DNA of 23,057 nucleotides from Candidatus Roizmanbacteria bacterium (GTDB lineage Bacteria; Patescibacteriota; Microgenomatia; UBA1406; GWC2-37-13). The stretch is from assembly GCA_024653985.1 (NCBI GenBank), contig JANLIS010000010.1:1-23057 (forward strand). The letters run 5' to 3'. Positions 5,359-13,604 of this stretch are shown here, in pieces (position 1 is the first letter of the stretch; each line of letters starts with the position of its first letter). Below the pieces are notes generated by a model. That model saw only the letters and a list, made by a program, of their open reading frames with translations. It made no database searches and was not told where the DNA came from. Position numbers and translations under genes: made by a program.

Positions 5359-6300
5359 ATGAAAAAAATCCTAGTTACAGGTGCATATGGTTTGGTCGGT
5401 ACTGATTTGGTCTTAGCACTTCGAAAGAAGTACAAAAGTAGTGAGATTATTAGCCTTTCCCATAAAACGACTCATGACCAATTTGATGTTATTTCAGAAA
5501 AGGGTGATGTTCGTGATAAAGATAATTTAGAAAAGATAATCAAAAAATACAATATAGGTACGGTTTATCACATGGCAGGATTACTTTCAGTTGCTAGTGA
5601 AAAAAATCCCGATCTTGCTTGGGATATTAACCTAGGAAGTCTAAAATCTATTCTTGATCTAGCTGTTCAATATAAATTTAAACTTTTTTGGCCAAGTTCG
5701 ATTGCCGCTTTTGGTTCTACCACTCCAAAAATAAATACACCACAAAGGACAGTTCTAGAACCAACCACGATGTACGGAGTTAATAAAGTAGCTGGCGAAC
5801 TTTTATGTCAATATTATTTTTTAAGATATGGTGTGGATAGCCGTAGTCTCCGCTATCCAGGATTAATCGGCTATAAAACACCACCAGGAGACGGAACGAC
5901 CGAATATTCTGTCCATATTTTTTACGGAGCCATTGAGAAAAATAAATATACCTGTTTTTTGAAAAAAGACACTAGACTGCCAATGATGTATATTGATGAT
6001 GCCATTTATGGAACCTTAAAACTCATGGAGGCACCCGCCAAAAAAATTACTGTTCGCACCAGTTATAATTTCGGAGCCATTAATTTTACTCCGGTCGAAC
6101 TGGTCCGCGAAATTCGAAAATTATCACCAGGTTTCAAATGTGACTATAAGCCTGATCATCGTCAAAAAATCGCCGACTCCTGGCCAAAGACAATAGACGA
6201 TTCACAGGCAAGACGCGACTGGGGATGGAGCCATAAGTATGATCTTAAAAAAATGACCAATGTTATGTTATCTCAATTAAAATTAAAAATTAATTCATAA
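5359..6300 (+). CDS. tdh: L-threonine 3-dehydrogenase, SDR type
   Basis: A 313-residue NAD-dependent short-chain dehydrogenase. In the family it oxidises L-threonine to 2-amino-3-oxobutyrate. The nucleotide-binding motif is TGAYGLVG (7-14), the Ser region is PSS (112-114) and the catalytic pair is Tyr139-x3-Lys143. Family-specific stretches include RYPGLIGYKTPPGDGTTEYS, TRLPMMYIDDA and SWPKTIDDSQARRDWGW, which match animal and bacterial SDR-type TDH rather than the zinc-dependent E. coli enzyme or general sugar epimerases. It is first in the operon below the threonine attenuator and one base before kbl, which acts on its product. No Shine-Dalgarno sequence precedes the ATG. NAD specificity is from the family. 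Confidence 0.88.
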   Translation: MKKILVTGAYGLVGTDLVLALRKKYKSSEIISLSHKTTHDQFDVISEKGDVRDKDNLEKIIKKYNIGTVYHMAGLLSVASEKNPDLAWDINLGSLKSILDLAVQYKFKLFWPSSIAAFGSTTPKINTPQRTVLEPTTMYGVNKVAGELLCQYYFLRYGVDSRSLRYPGLIGYKTPPGDGTTEYSVHIFYGAIEKNKYTCFLKKDTRLPMMYIDDAIYGTLKLMEAPAKKITVRTSYNFGAINFTPVELVREIRKLSPGFKCDYKPDHRQKIADSWPKTIDDSQARRDWGWSHKYDLKKMTNVMLSQLKLKINS

Positions 6301-6301
6301 T

Positions 6302-7555
6302 ATGTCACAAAAAAACTTTTTTTCAGTATTAAAACAGGAAATTAATAGGATTGATAAAGTAAAAACCTCAAAACGCTTTGAAAAAATTATCGACGGCTTT
6401 ACAAAAGAAAGTTCGCCAAAAGCAATCATCGGTAAAGAAAAATATCAAGTTTTCAATTCAAATGACTATCTGGGATTGCGTCATAATTTGCTTTTAAAGA
6501 AAGCCGAACATCAATTTTCAGAAAAATTTGGTACAGGCCCAGGAGCAGTCAGGTTTATTTCCGGCAGTCTAAAAATTCATCGTGACCTTGAAAAATCTTT
6601 AGCTAAATTTCATAAAAAAGATGATGCTATGGTTTTTTCTTCGTCATTTGCCACCAATCTAGCGGTTTTGTACTGTCTGATCGCCGGACAAAATAAGAAT
6701 TCACTAGTTGATAATAATGTAATAGTTATTTCGGACGCCCTAAATCATCGCAGTATCATTGACGGCATAAGAGTTGCTAATTTGCCTAAAGATCAAAGAG
6801 CAATTTTTAAACACTTGGATCCGTCTGACATGGAAGTAATTCTTGAAAGAAACAAAAAAATTTATAAAAGAGCCTTAGTCGTGACCGATGGAGTTTTTAG
6901 CATGTTGGGCGAGTATCAAAAACTTAAACAAATTAGAAATATTATTAACAGATTTGATAAAGAATATGAAAACGGAGTTTTACTTGTTGTTGATGATGCC
7001 CATGGAGTTGGGATTGCCGGCAAAACTGGACGAGGAGTAGAGGAAATTGAAGAAGTTGAAGCTGATGTTCTAATCGGAACTTTTGGCAAAGCTTTTGGAG
7101 CCGATGGAGGATATGTGGTTGCTAATCAAACAATCATTGATTATTTAAGAGAATCTGCAGCTACTTATATTTATTCAAATTCAATTCCTCCCGGCACAGC
7201 AGGAGCTGCTCTAAAGTCAATCGAACTTTTTGATAAGCCAATCGGAAAAAAATTGCTAAAAAATTCAAAAGAAAACGTTATTTATTTCAAAAAACAGATG
7301 AAGAACATCGGCTTTTCGTTTGCGGTTGATTCATCTCACCCAATTCAACCTGTCCTAATTGGTGATCCAATTAAAGCAAGTGATTTGGTAAAAAAACTTT
7401 TTAAGAAGAATATTATTGTTACTAACATAAGCTTCCCAGTCGTACCTAAAGGACGTGATGAAATTAGAGTTCAAATTTCAGCTGTCCACACAAAAAAAGA
7501 TATTGATCAGTTGGTAAAAGCATTTGAGGATGAAAAACCTATTAATAGTTTATAA
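6302..7555 (+). CDS. kbl: Glycine C-acetyltransferase (2-amino-3-ketobutyrate CoA ligase)
   Basis: A 417-residue PLP-dependent alpha-oxoamine synthase. It converts 2-amino-3-oxobutyrate and CoA to glycine and acetyl-CoA, reversibly. Motifs: NSNDYLGL (52-59), GTGPGAVRFISGS (77-89), DALNHRSIIDG (145-155), DDAHGVG (231-237) and the PLP Schiff-base Lys263 in TFGKAFGADGG. PVVPKGRDEIRVQISAVHT near the C-terminus is typical of Kbl. Related enzymes (BioF, HemA, serine palmitoyltransferase) share the fold; adjacency one base after tdh decides the assignment. The KBL product line could supply glycine and acetyl-CoA, or run backward with Tdh to make threonine. Ten bases separate it from thrS. Confidence 0.88.
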   Translation: MSQKNFFSVLKQEINRIDKVKTSKRFEKIIDGFTKESSPKAIIGKEKYQVFNSNDYLGLRHNLLLKKAEHQFSEKFGTGPGAVRFISGSLKIHRDLEKSLAKFHKKDDAMVFSSSFATNLAVLYCLIAGQNKNSLVDNNVIVISDALNHRSIIDGIRVANLPKDQRAIFKHLDPSDMEVILERNKKIYKRALVVTDGVFSMLGEYQKLKQIRNIINRFDKEYENGVLLVVDDAHGVGIAGKTGRGVEEIEEVEADVLIGTFGKAFGADGGYVVANQTIIDYLRESAATYIYSNSIPPGTAGAALKSIELFDKPIGKKLLKNSKENVIYFKKQMKNIGFSFAVDSSHPIQPVLIGDPIKASDLVKKLFKKNIIVTNISFPVVPKGRDEIRVQISAVHTKKDIDQLVKAFEDEKPINSL

Positions 7556-7565
7556 TTAAATAAAT

Positions 7566-9326
7566 ATGGAAAAAAATAATTTAGATAATCTCAGACATTC
7601 ATGCGCTCATTTATTGGCGGCAGCGGTACTTGAATATTATCCAAAAGCCAAATTAACCCTCGGACCTTCGATAGAGAGTGGATTTTATTATGATATCGAT
7701 CTTGGAGAATTAAAAATAGCAGAATCAGATTTTTCTAAGTTAGAGCAAAAAATGCACCAACTTGTCAAAAAGTGGGAAAAGTTTGAGCGGACAGAAGTTG
7801 ATAGTAATTCGGCTCTGAAAATATTCAATGGAAACGAATATAAGGAAGAGCTGATAAAAGGGATAGTTGATAAAAAGGAAAAGATCACTATCTATAAATC
7901 TGGAGAATTCTCAGATCTTTGTCGTGGAGGTCATGTTGACAATCCAAAAGAAAATTTAAAGTATTTTAAATTATTGTCGATTGCCGGCGCTTATTGGCGA
8001 GGTGACGAAAAAAATAAAATGTTGACCAGAATTTATGGAACCTGTTTTGCCACGAAGGAAGAACTTGATCAATATCTAAAAATGGTAGAAGAAGCCAAAA
8101 AAAGAGATCATAGAAAATTAGGAAAAGAGCTTGATCTGTTTGTTATTTCGGATAATATTGGGAAAGGCCTCCCGCTCATTACACCAAAAGGTAATATAAT
8201 CCGTAAACAAATTTTAGATTATGAATATGAGTTGGAAAGAAATTCCGGTTTTCAGCAGGTCTTTACCCCCCACATTGCCAGATCGGAAATGTACAAAAAA
8301 ACCGGCCACTGGCAGCATTATCGGGATGTTATGTATGCGCCGTTCGGAATTGATGGAGAAGAATATGTTTTAAAGCCGATGAACTGTCCGCATCACTATA
8401 TGATCTACACTTCGCGTCCTAGATCATACAAAGACCTTCCAATGAGGTTGTCTGAGCCAGGAACATGTTATCGTTTTGAAAAGACGGGAGAACTTGCTGG
8501 CTTGTTACGCGTAAGAGCATTGAGTATTGATGATAGTCATATTCTGATGAGAGAAGATCAAATAGAGGGAGAATTTAAACTTTGTATTGAAATGGTCAAA
8601 AAAATGTTTAAAGCTTTTGGTTTAAATAATTTTTATGTTAGGCTTTCGTTGGCTGATCCCTCAGATGCTGTCAAATATATTGCCGATGAGGCAACCTGGA
8701 AAAAAGCAGGAGAAAAACTGGAAAAAATAGTTAAGGATAATAAATTGGAGTATAAGATTGGTAAAGGTGAGGCATCTTTTTATGGACCAAAGTTGGATTT
8801 TATTGTTAAGGATTCACTAGGTCGAGAGTGGCAAATGAGCACCCTTCAACTGGATCTTTTTATGGGAAAAAAATTAAATTTGACCTACATAAATGAAGAA
8901 GGCAAAGAGGAACACCCAGTTATCTTGCATAGAGGACTGACCGGATCACTTGAACGAACAATGGCCATTTTGATAGAACATTTTGCCGGAGCTTTTCCTT
9001 TGTGGCTTGCACCAGTTCAAGTAGTCATCCTGCCAATTTCAGAAAAATTTATAATACAGGCTCAGAAGATCAAAGATGAGCTGATGAAAAACAAGATAAG
9101 GGTCGAATTGAACGATGACAATAAGTCGCTTGGAGGGAAGATACGTCAATCAACCTTGCAAAAAATACCTTTTATGATTATAATTGGAGAAAGAGAAGTC
9201 GAAAGTCATAAAGTCGATAAAGTCCTTAAAGTCACTGTTAGAACAAGAGAAGGGAAAAATTTAGGAATGTTTCCAATTAATAAGTTTATAGATCAATTAC
9301 AATCTCAAATTGAGAATTTTTCATAA
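7566..9326 (+). CDS. thrS: Threonyl-tRNA synthetase without TGS domain
   Basis: A 586-residue class II aminoacyl-tRNA synthetase charging tRNA-Thr. The protein begins directly with the editing domain: HSCAH (11-15) and CRGGH (119-123) carry the expected metal/editing residues. The catalytic core has zinc ligands Cys274 (MNCPHH), His325 (DDSHIL) and His455 (LHRGLTG), and motif 3 GSLER. The anticodon-binding domain starts near PVQVVILPIS (483-492). E. coli ThrRS (642) has about 60 more N-terminal residues, the TGS domain, which is absent here. The gene is third in an operon headed by a threonine attenuator, which would sense the product of this enzyme. A TATAAT at 7551-7556 might be an internal promoter, but no -35 box accompanies it. 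Confidence 0.95.
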   Translation: MEKNNLDNLRHSCAHLLAAAVLEYYPKAKLTLGPSIESGFYYDIDLGELKIAESDFSKLEQKMHQLVKKWEKFERTEVDSNSALKIFNGNEYKEELIKGIVDKKEKITIYKSGEFSDLCRGGHVDNPKENLKYFKLLSIAGAYWRGDEKNKMLTRIYGTCFATKEELDQYLKMVEEAKKRDHRKLGKELDLFVISDNIGKGLPLITPKGNIIRKQILDYEYELERNSGFQQVFTPHIARSEMYKKTGHWQHYRDVMYAPFGIDGEEYVLKPMNCPHHYMIYTSRPRSYKDLPMRLSEPGTCYRFEKTGELAGLLRVRALSIDDSHILMREDQIEGEFKLCIEMVKKMFKAFGLNNFYVRLSLADPSDAVKYIADEATWKKAGEKLEKIVKDNKLEYKIGKGEASFYGPKLDFIVKDSLGREWQMSTLQLDLFMGKKLNLTYINEEGKEEHPVILHRGLTGSLERTMAILIEHFAGAFPLWLAPVQVVILPISEKFIIQAQKIKDELMKNKIRVELNDDNKSLGGKIRQSTLQKIPFMIIIGEREVESHKVDKVLKVTVRTREGKNLGMFPINKFIDQLQSQIENFS

Positions 9327-9846
9327 AAGAAAATTTACACCTAGAAAGTTTTACTTTATAAACTTTAGAATTGAAGCGCCTGAATTGAGGGTCTTGGACG
9401 AGAAAGGTGAGCAGATAGCTGTAATGAGCAAGCAAGAAGCTTTAAATAAAGCTCAAGAGTTGTCAGGCGACCTAGTATTGATCGCTCCAAAGGCAGTTCC
9501 GCCTGTTGCAAAAATTATTGATTTCAAGAAGTTTTTGTACCAGGAAGAAAAGAAAGAAAAAGATGCAAAAAAAGGAGTAAAGAAAGGGGTTGTTAAGGAT
9601 GTCAACTTGGGGTTATTTATAGGGCAAGCCGACTTAGACAGGATGAAAAGACGGTCTATAGAATTTTTGAGTGACGGCCACCAAGTCAGGATAAATTTGC
9701 TCTTAAGAGGAAGAGAGAATGCAAAAAGAGATATGGCCTTTGCTTTAGTTAACAAATTTATTGTTAGTTTAGGCGAAGTTAATATTTCCAAGGAACCAAA
9801 GCTTGAGGGAAAGATTGTAAGGGCGGTAGTAGCAAAGAAGAAATAA
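9310..9846 (+). CDS. infC: Translation initiation factor IF-3
   Basis: A 178-residue protein that binds the 30S subunit and checks start-codon and initiator tRNA pairing. The N-terminal domain begins at FRIEAPELRVLDEKGEQ (19-35). The linker is Lys-rich (about 75-95), and the C-terminal domain includes the region with VRINLLLRGRE. The first in-frame ATG (9424) is inside the conserved N-terminal domain, so initiation must be at a non-AUG codon: TTG at 9310, or ATT at 9316. A rare infC start codon is the basis of IF3 autoregulation in E. coli (AUU) and may be conserved in principle here. The TTG start gives a 17-base overlap with thrS. It is followed by rpmI and rplT, the standard order. Confidence 0.92.
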   Translation: MRIFHKRKFTPRKFYFINFRIEAPELRVLDEKGEQIAVMSKQEALNKAQELSGDLVLIAPKAVPPVAKIIDFKKFLYQEEKKEKDAKKGVKKGVVKDVNLGLFIGQADLDRMKRRSIEFLSDGHQVRINLLLRGRENAKRDMAFALVNKFIVSLGEVNISKEPKLEGKIVRAVVAKKK

Positions 9847-9849
9847 GAA

Positions 9850-9889
9850 AGTTTATAAAGTCTATAAAGTTATAAAGTCTATAAAGTCA
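9850..9889. repeat. Short tandem repeat, AGTCTATAA unit (family C copy 1)
   Basis: Four or more tandem units of AGTYTATAA (one is 8 bases) between infC and rpmI, ending at the base before rpmI. The same 9-base unit is repeated five times at 19774-19818. The repeat occupies the rpmI leader, where L20 acts in E. coli and Bacillus. I see no L20-binding fold in it. Confidence 0.7.
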
Positions 9890-9891
9890 AA

Positions 9892-10095
9892 ATGGCAAAA
9901 AATAAACCAAAAACCAGAAAGTCAGCGTCTAAAAGATTTAAGGTCAGTCCAAAAGGTAAAGTTCTAAACAGAGGACAGGGATTTAGGCATTTGAGGGGAA
10001 AGAAAAATAAGAGCTGGCTAAGAAGCAAGAAAAAATTACTTGAAGTTTCGGGGAGAATGAAGAGGAAAGTATTGATGATGTTGGGGAAAAAATAA
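9892..10095 (+). CDS. rpmI: 50S ribosomal protein L35
   Basis: A 67-residue basic protein, usual length for L35. KPKTRKSASKRFKVSPKGKV near the N-terminus and RHLRGKKNKSWLR in the middle are the family signatures. It starts 45 bases after infC across a tandem repeat, with no Shine-Dalgarno sequence. Confidence 0.95.
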   Translation: MAKNKPKTRKSASKRFKVSPKGKVLNRGQGFRHLRGKKNKSWLRSKKKLLEVSGRMKRKVLMMLGKK

Positions 10096-10200
10096 ATTGA
10101 CCTAATTAACCTAATTGATCTAATTTCTAAAAAATGACCAATTAGACAATTGGAATTTGGAAATTGGAGTTTGATTAGGTCAATTAGAAATTAGAACTTA
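10096..10200. repeat. AT-rich palindromic repeat, family B copy 2
   Basis: An inverted repeat, with TTGACCTAAT near the left and ATTAGGTCAA near the right, nearly identical in sequence to the reverse complement of 1188-1306. It lies inside an operon between rpmI and rplT, where a full terminator would be harmful, so it is more likely an mRNA stability or processing element or a neutral insertion here. Confidence 0.65.
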
Positions 10201-10214
10201 GAAATTTATAAACT

Positions 10215-10559
10215 ATGGTACGTATAAAAGGTGGAGTTAGAACTAGGGCAAAACATAAAAAGGTGCTGAAATTAGCCAAAGGTTTTTGGATGACCAGGCA
10301 CAAACAGTTTAAGAAAGCCAAGGAAGCCGTATTACATGCTGGAGAATATGCTTTCATGGGTAGAAAGCTACGAAAAAGAGATTTTAGGCAACTTTGGATT
10401 ATAAGAATGAACGCTGCCCTTCGAGAATTAGGCATGAAATACAGTATTTTTATCAACAAACTCAAAGTCAACAAAATTGAACTAGATAGAAAAATTCTTT
10501 CTCAACTAGCTGTAGAACATCCAGCGATTTTCAAAAAAGTGGTTGAAAAAGCAAAATAA
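10215..10559 (+). CDS. rplT: 50S ribosomal protein L20
   Basis: A 114-residue basic protein of normal length. It carries the family motifs VRIKGGVRTRAKHKKVLKLAKGF (shown here in part), KAKEAVLHAGEYAFMGRKLRKRDFRQLWI and AALRELGMKYSIFINKL. L20 is an early 23S rRNA-binding assembly protein and in several bacteria represses its own operon. A second promoter follows it for pheS, so this is probably the last gene of the attenuator-controlled unit. Confidence 0.95.
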   Translation: MVRIKGGVRTRAKHKKVLKLAKGFWMTRHKQFKKAKEAVLHAGEYAFMGRKLRKRDFRQLWIIRMNAALRELGMKYSIFINKLKVNKIELDRKILSQLAVEHPAIFKKVVEKAK

Positions 10560-10585
10560 GGATATTCTTAATTTAAATTTGTTTG

Positions 10586-10614
10586 TTGTTAAATTGTTCC
10601 TACTTTTATATAAT
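10586..10614 (+). promoter_or_regulatory. Promoter of pheS
   Basis: TTGTTA (10586-10591), 17-base spacer, TATAAT (10609-10614). +1 is predicted near 10621, giving a 4-base leader before ATG at 10625. This box position also decides the pheS start against an upstream in-frame ATG at 10583, which lies upstream of the promoter itself. Confidence 0.65.
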
Positions 10615-10624
10615 CTTCTTTATC

Positions 10625-11647
10625 ATGGATAGCAAAAAATATGTATCTGAAATTAATTCTACGGAGAATTTAGAAACACTAGGCGAACTTGAAATAAAAT
10701 ACCTCGGCCGCAATGGTTTAATTAATGACTTACTATCAAAAATAAAAGATATCCCAAACGAGGAAAAAAAAGCTTATGGCCAAAAAATTAATGAACTAAA
10801 AACTTCAATGTATCGATACATTGCAGATAAGAAAAAGGAATTGCAAAGTAAAAAATCCAATGTTTTTTTTGATAAAACTTTGCCAGGTAAGTCCTATCCA
10901 AAAGGTAGTATTCACATTGTGTCATATGCAATTGAGGAGATAACAAAAATTTTTGAAAAGATCGACTTTATTCGTGTCTCATATCCTGAGGTTGACTGGG
11001 AATATGGTGCATTTGAATCATTAAATATGCCAGCAAATCACCCGGCCAGGGACGATGTAGAAACTTCCTTTATAGACACGCCTGCCCATTCTACACTTGG
11101 AAAAATGGTCTTAACACCCCATACATCAAACGGTCAAAACCGGGAAATGAAAAGAGTCGGAAAACCTCCAATTAGAATGATCAATATTTCTAAATGTTAT
11201 AGACCAAATTGGGACCCGACCCATACGCCAATGTTTCATCAATTTGAAGGTCTTTGTGTTGACCCAAATATAAGCATTGTCAATCTGAAAGGAACGCTTG
11301 ATCATTTTGCCGAAAAATATTTCGGAAAGGGAACAAAGACCCGTCTAAGACCCCATCATTTTCAATTTACTGAGCCATCATTTGAGGTAGACATTTCCTG
11401 CAATAATTGCCATGGTACGGCAAAAGTTGATGGGAATAAATGTCGCGTTTGTAAGTCCGGCTGGCTGGAACTTGGGGGTTGTGGAATGGTCCACCCAAAC
11501 GTTTTAAAAGAAGGCGGAATTGATTCAAAAAAATACTCCGGATGGGCATTTGGATTCGGGATTGAACGGGTGATTATGATGAAATACGGTTTGGATGATA
11601 TAAGAAATTATTATTCGGGGGACATACGATTCCTGGAGCAGTTTTAA
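10625..11647 (+). CDS. pheS: Phenylalanyl-tRNA synthetase alpha subunit
   Basis: A 340-residue catalytic subunit of the (alpha-beta)2 enzyme. A short coiled-coil N-terminus is followed by the class II core: motif 2 region HTPMFHQFEGL (200-210) and motif 3 GWAFGFGIERVIMMKYG (306-322). An insert carries two CxxC pairs, Cys259/262 and Cys273/276, in the position where Bacillus-type PheS also has Cys pairs; a zinc knuckle is plausible. The start is set at 10625 because an in-frame ATG at 10583 is upstream of the promoter boxes and adds 14 hydrophobic residues not expected in PheS. Followed by pheT 66 bases on. Confidence 0.93.
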   Translation: MDSKKYVSEINSTENLETLGELEIKYLGRNGLINDLLSKIKDIPNEEKKAYGQKINELKTSMYRYIADKKKELQSKKSNVFFDKTLPGKSYPKGSIHIVSYAIEEITKIFEKIDFIRVSYPEVDWEYGAFESLNMPANHPARDDVETSFIDTPAHSTLGKMVLTPHTSNGQNREMKRVGKPPIRMINISKCYRPNWDPTHTPMFHQFEGLCVDPNISIVNLKGTLDHFAEKYFGKGTKTRLRPHHFQFTEPSFEVDISCNNCHGTAKVDGNKCRVCKSGWLELGGCGMVHPNVLKEGGIDSKKYSGWAFGFGIERVIMMKYGLDDIRNYYSGDIRFLEQF

Positions 11648-11648
11648 C

Positions 11649-11703
11649 AAGGACGGACCTTATATTTCTATGGACGACCTTATGATAAATAAGGTCCGTC
11701 CTT
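11649..11703. repeat. Inverted repeat between pheS and pheT (GGACGGACC family)
   Basis: AAGGACGGACCTTAT (11649-11663) and ATAAGGTCCGTCCTT (11689-11703) are perfect 15-base complements around a 25-base loop that contains a third, partial GGACGACCTTAT copy. It ends 10 bases before the pheT ATG without a U tract, so it is not a standard terminator. A fragment with GGACC also lies after pheT (13590-13606). Confidence 0.75.
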
Positions 11704-11713
11704 ATATAGAATT

Positions 11714-13591
11714 ATGAATATAAAAATTACTTACAATTGGCTTCTTGATTATCTTGATACTGACGCTACGCCTGATCAGATCAGAGAGTATTTGGCCCTG
11801 TGTGGACCTTCAGTTGAAAGCGTTGAGAAGGTAGGGGACGATTATGTTTTTGATATTGAAATAACTTCAAACCGTATTGATACGGCCTCAGTTATTGGGG
11901 TTGCTCAGGAAGCTCAAGCTATTTTGCCCATGTTTGGCAAACAAGCTAAACTAAAATTGAATCCTTTGGTGAATTTGAAATTTGATCAAGTCAAGCCAGG
12001 TTCGGGATTTGATCTGAAAGTTGACATAAAAAGCCCTGATCTGGTTTCCCGTTTTACTTCTCTGATTTTTGACCAAATAGAGATAGACGATTCGCCAAAG
12101 TTTATTCAGGACAGATTGAAGCTGGCCGACGTCAAAGTGATAAATAATGTCGTTGATATTTCAAATTATTTAATGATCACACTTGGTCAACCTATTCACA
12201 TGTTTGACTATGACAAGATCGCAGATCATCACATGATCGTTCGAGAATCTAAAAAAGGTGAAAAATTGGTAACTTTGGATGAAAAGGAAATTATCCTTCC
12301 AGGTGGAGATATAGTTATAGAGGATGGAAGCGGCAAACTAATTGACCTTTGTGGCATTATGGGCGGTCTTAATTCTGCAATAAGTTCAAAAACTAAAAGA
12401 GTTTTGCTTTTTGTCCAAACATATAATAAATCCAAAATTAGAAGGACAACGATGACTACCGGTCAAAGAACGATCGCAGCGACCTTTTTTGAAAAGGGAT
12501 TAGATGAAGAAAGGGTCGTTGCAACAACAGTAAGTGCGGCTCAGTTACTTGAAAAGTATTGCCACGCAAAGATCGTTTCACAAATTCAAGATATTTATCC
12601 GAAAAAAACACCGGAAAAAAATTTAAAATTTAATGTCTCATTATTTGAAAAAATTATTGGTATAAGTTTGGGTCAGGATGTTATTAAAAAAATCCTGTTA
12701 AATTTGGGTTTTGAAGTTAATTTTATTGGGAGCCTTATTGAAATTAAAATTCCTGTTTGGAGGCTTAACGACATAGATATTCCTGAAGACATAATTGAAG
12801 AAGTTGCCCGTGTTTATGGATACCATAATATACCGTCTAAATTACAATCCGCAGTCTATGTCGAACAGCCAAAAGAAATGGAACAAATATTTGTTTTCCA
12901 AAATAGAATCAAAACATTTTTAAAGCATTTGGGCCTAAATGAAGTGATCAACTATTCCATGGTCTCCAAAAATATGATCGAAGAAGCTGACCTGAAAGTA
13001 AAGGATCATTTACGCCTTTCCAACAGTCTATCAGAGGACATTGAATTTCTGAGAATTAGTCTTCTTCCATCACTTTATAAAAATATTACAGAAAATAAAG
13101 GAAAAAAAGAAGCGCTAAAATTATTTGAAATCGCTAAGATTTATCTTCCAAAAAAAGGGGGCCTTCCTGATGAAATGCATAAGGTTGGGATTGCTACGAG
13201 CACGAGTTACTTTGACCTAAAGGGAATAATTGAAGCAATATATAAAGAATTAAACATTGATGGACGAACTTTGCCTGAAATAGTTGAAAGAAATGGGTCT
13301 TTTATGACTGAGCTTGATTTTATGACGTTGATCAAAAATTGCAGACTTGTTCCAAATTATAAACCACTTCATCCATACGCAATTATCAAACTAGATAAAA
13401 CTTTCGAAATCCAGCCTCATACAACCTACGCGGTTGTACGGCAAAAGGCCTTTCTGTCGAAATTATTGCAAAAAATTGAAGTTGTTACCTTGTATCAAAA
13501 TAAGCTTACTCTTCGGTTTTACTATTCCTCTTCAGACCGCAACATCACCGAAGAAGAGGCAAAAAAGGAACTGAATAGGGTCAGACCATAA
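11714..13591 (+). CDS. pheT: Phenylalanyl-tRNA synthetase beta subunit, shortened
   Basis: A 625-residue beta subunit; most bacterial PheT are near 800. The N-terminus (KITYNWLLDYLD) is normal, but the sequence passes from VEKVGDDY (39-46) straight to FDIEITSNRIDTASVIGVAQEA (47-68). The EMAP/OB-type tRNA-binding insert of roughly 110 residues is therefore missing. B3/B4 editing region, B5 and the catalytic-like core follow, and a reduced FDX-ACB anticodon-binding domain closes the protein (about 545-625, ending ITEEEAKKELNRV). The enzyme should still charge tRNA-Phe with PheS. It starts 10 bases after a perfect inverted repeat; TATATA at 11703-11708 could be a -10 box but lacks a good -35. 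It converges with the PBP gene, 13 bases apart. Confidence 0.92.
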   Translation: MNIKITYNWLLDYLDTDATPDQIREYLALCGPSVESVEKVGDDYVFDIEITSNRIDTASVIGVAQEAQAILPMFGKQAKLKLNPLVNLKFDQVKPGSGFDLKVDIKSPDLVSRFTSLIFDQIEIDDSPKFIQDRLKLADVKVINNVVDISNYLMITLGQPIHMFDYDKIADHHMIVRESKKGEKLVTLDEKEIILPGGDIVIEDGSGKLIDLCGIMGGLNSAISSKTKRVLLFVQTYNKSKIRRTTMTTGQRTIAATFFEKGLDEERVVATTVSAAQLLEKYCHAKIVSQIQDIYPKKTPEKNLKFNVSLFEKIIGISLGQDVIKKILLNLGFEVNFIGSLIEIKIPVWRLNDIDIPEDIIEEVARVYGYHNIPSKLQSAVYVEQPKEMEQIFVFQNRIKTFLKHLGLNEVINYSMVSKNMIEEADLKVKDHLRLSNSLSEDIEFLRISLLPSLYKNITENKGKKEALKLFEIAKIYLPKKGGLPDEMHKVGIATSTSYFDLKGIIEAIYKELNIDGRTLPEIVERNGSFMTELDFMTLIKNCRLVPNYKPLHPYAIIKLDKTFEIQPHTTYAVVRQKAFLSKLLQKIEVVTLYQNKLTLRFYYSSSDRNITEEEAKKELNRVRP

Positions 13592-13604
13592 AGGAACGGA
13601 CCCT

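Noticed and set aside
7551..7556. Internal thrS promoter (TATAAT)
   Set aside because: No -35 box at a workable distance and spacing to ATG is 9 bases; it overlaps the kbl stop codon and is likely chance in AT-rich sequence.
9846..10214. L20-binding autoregulatory fold before rpmI or rplT
   Set aside because: The leaders are filled by repeat families C and B; I could not draw a 23S-like L20 site.
10583..10624. Longer PheS N-terminus from the upstream ATG
   Set aside because: The added 14 residues are hydrophobic, unlike PheS, and that ATG is upstream of the -35 and -10 boxes.
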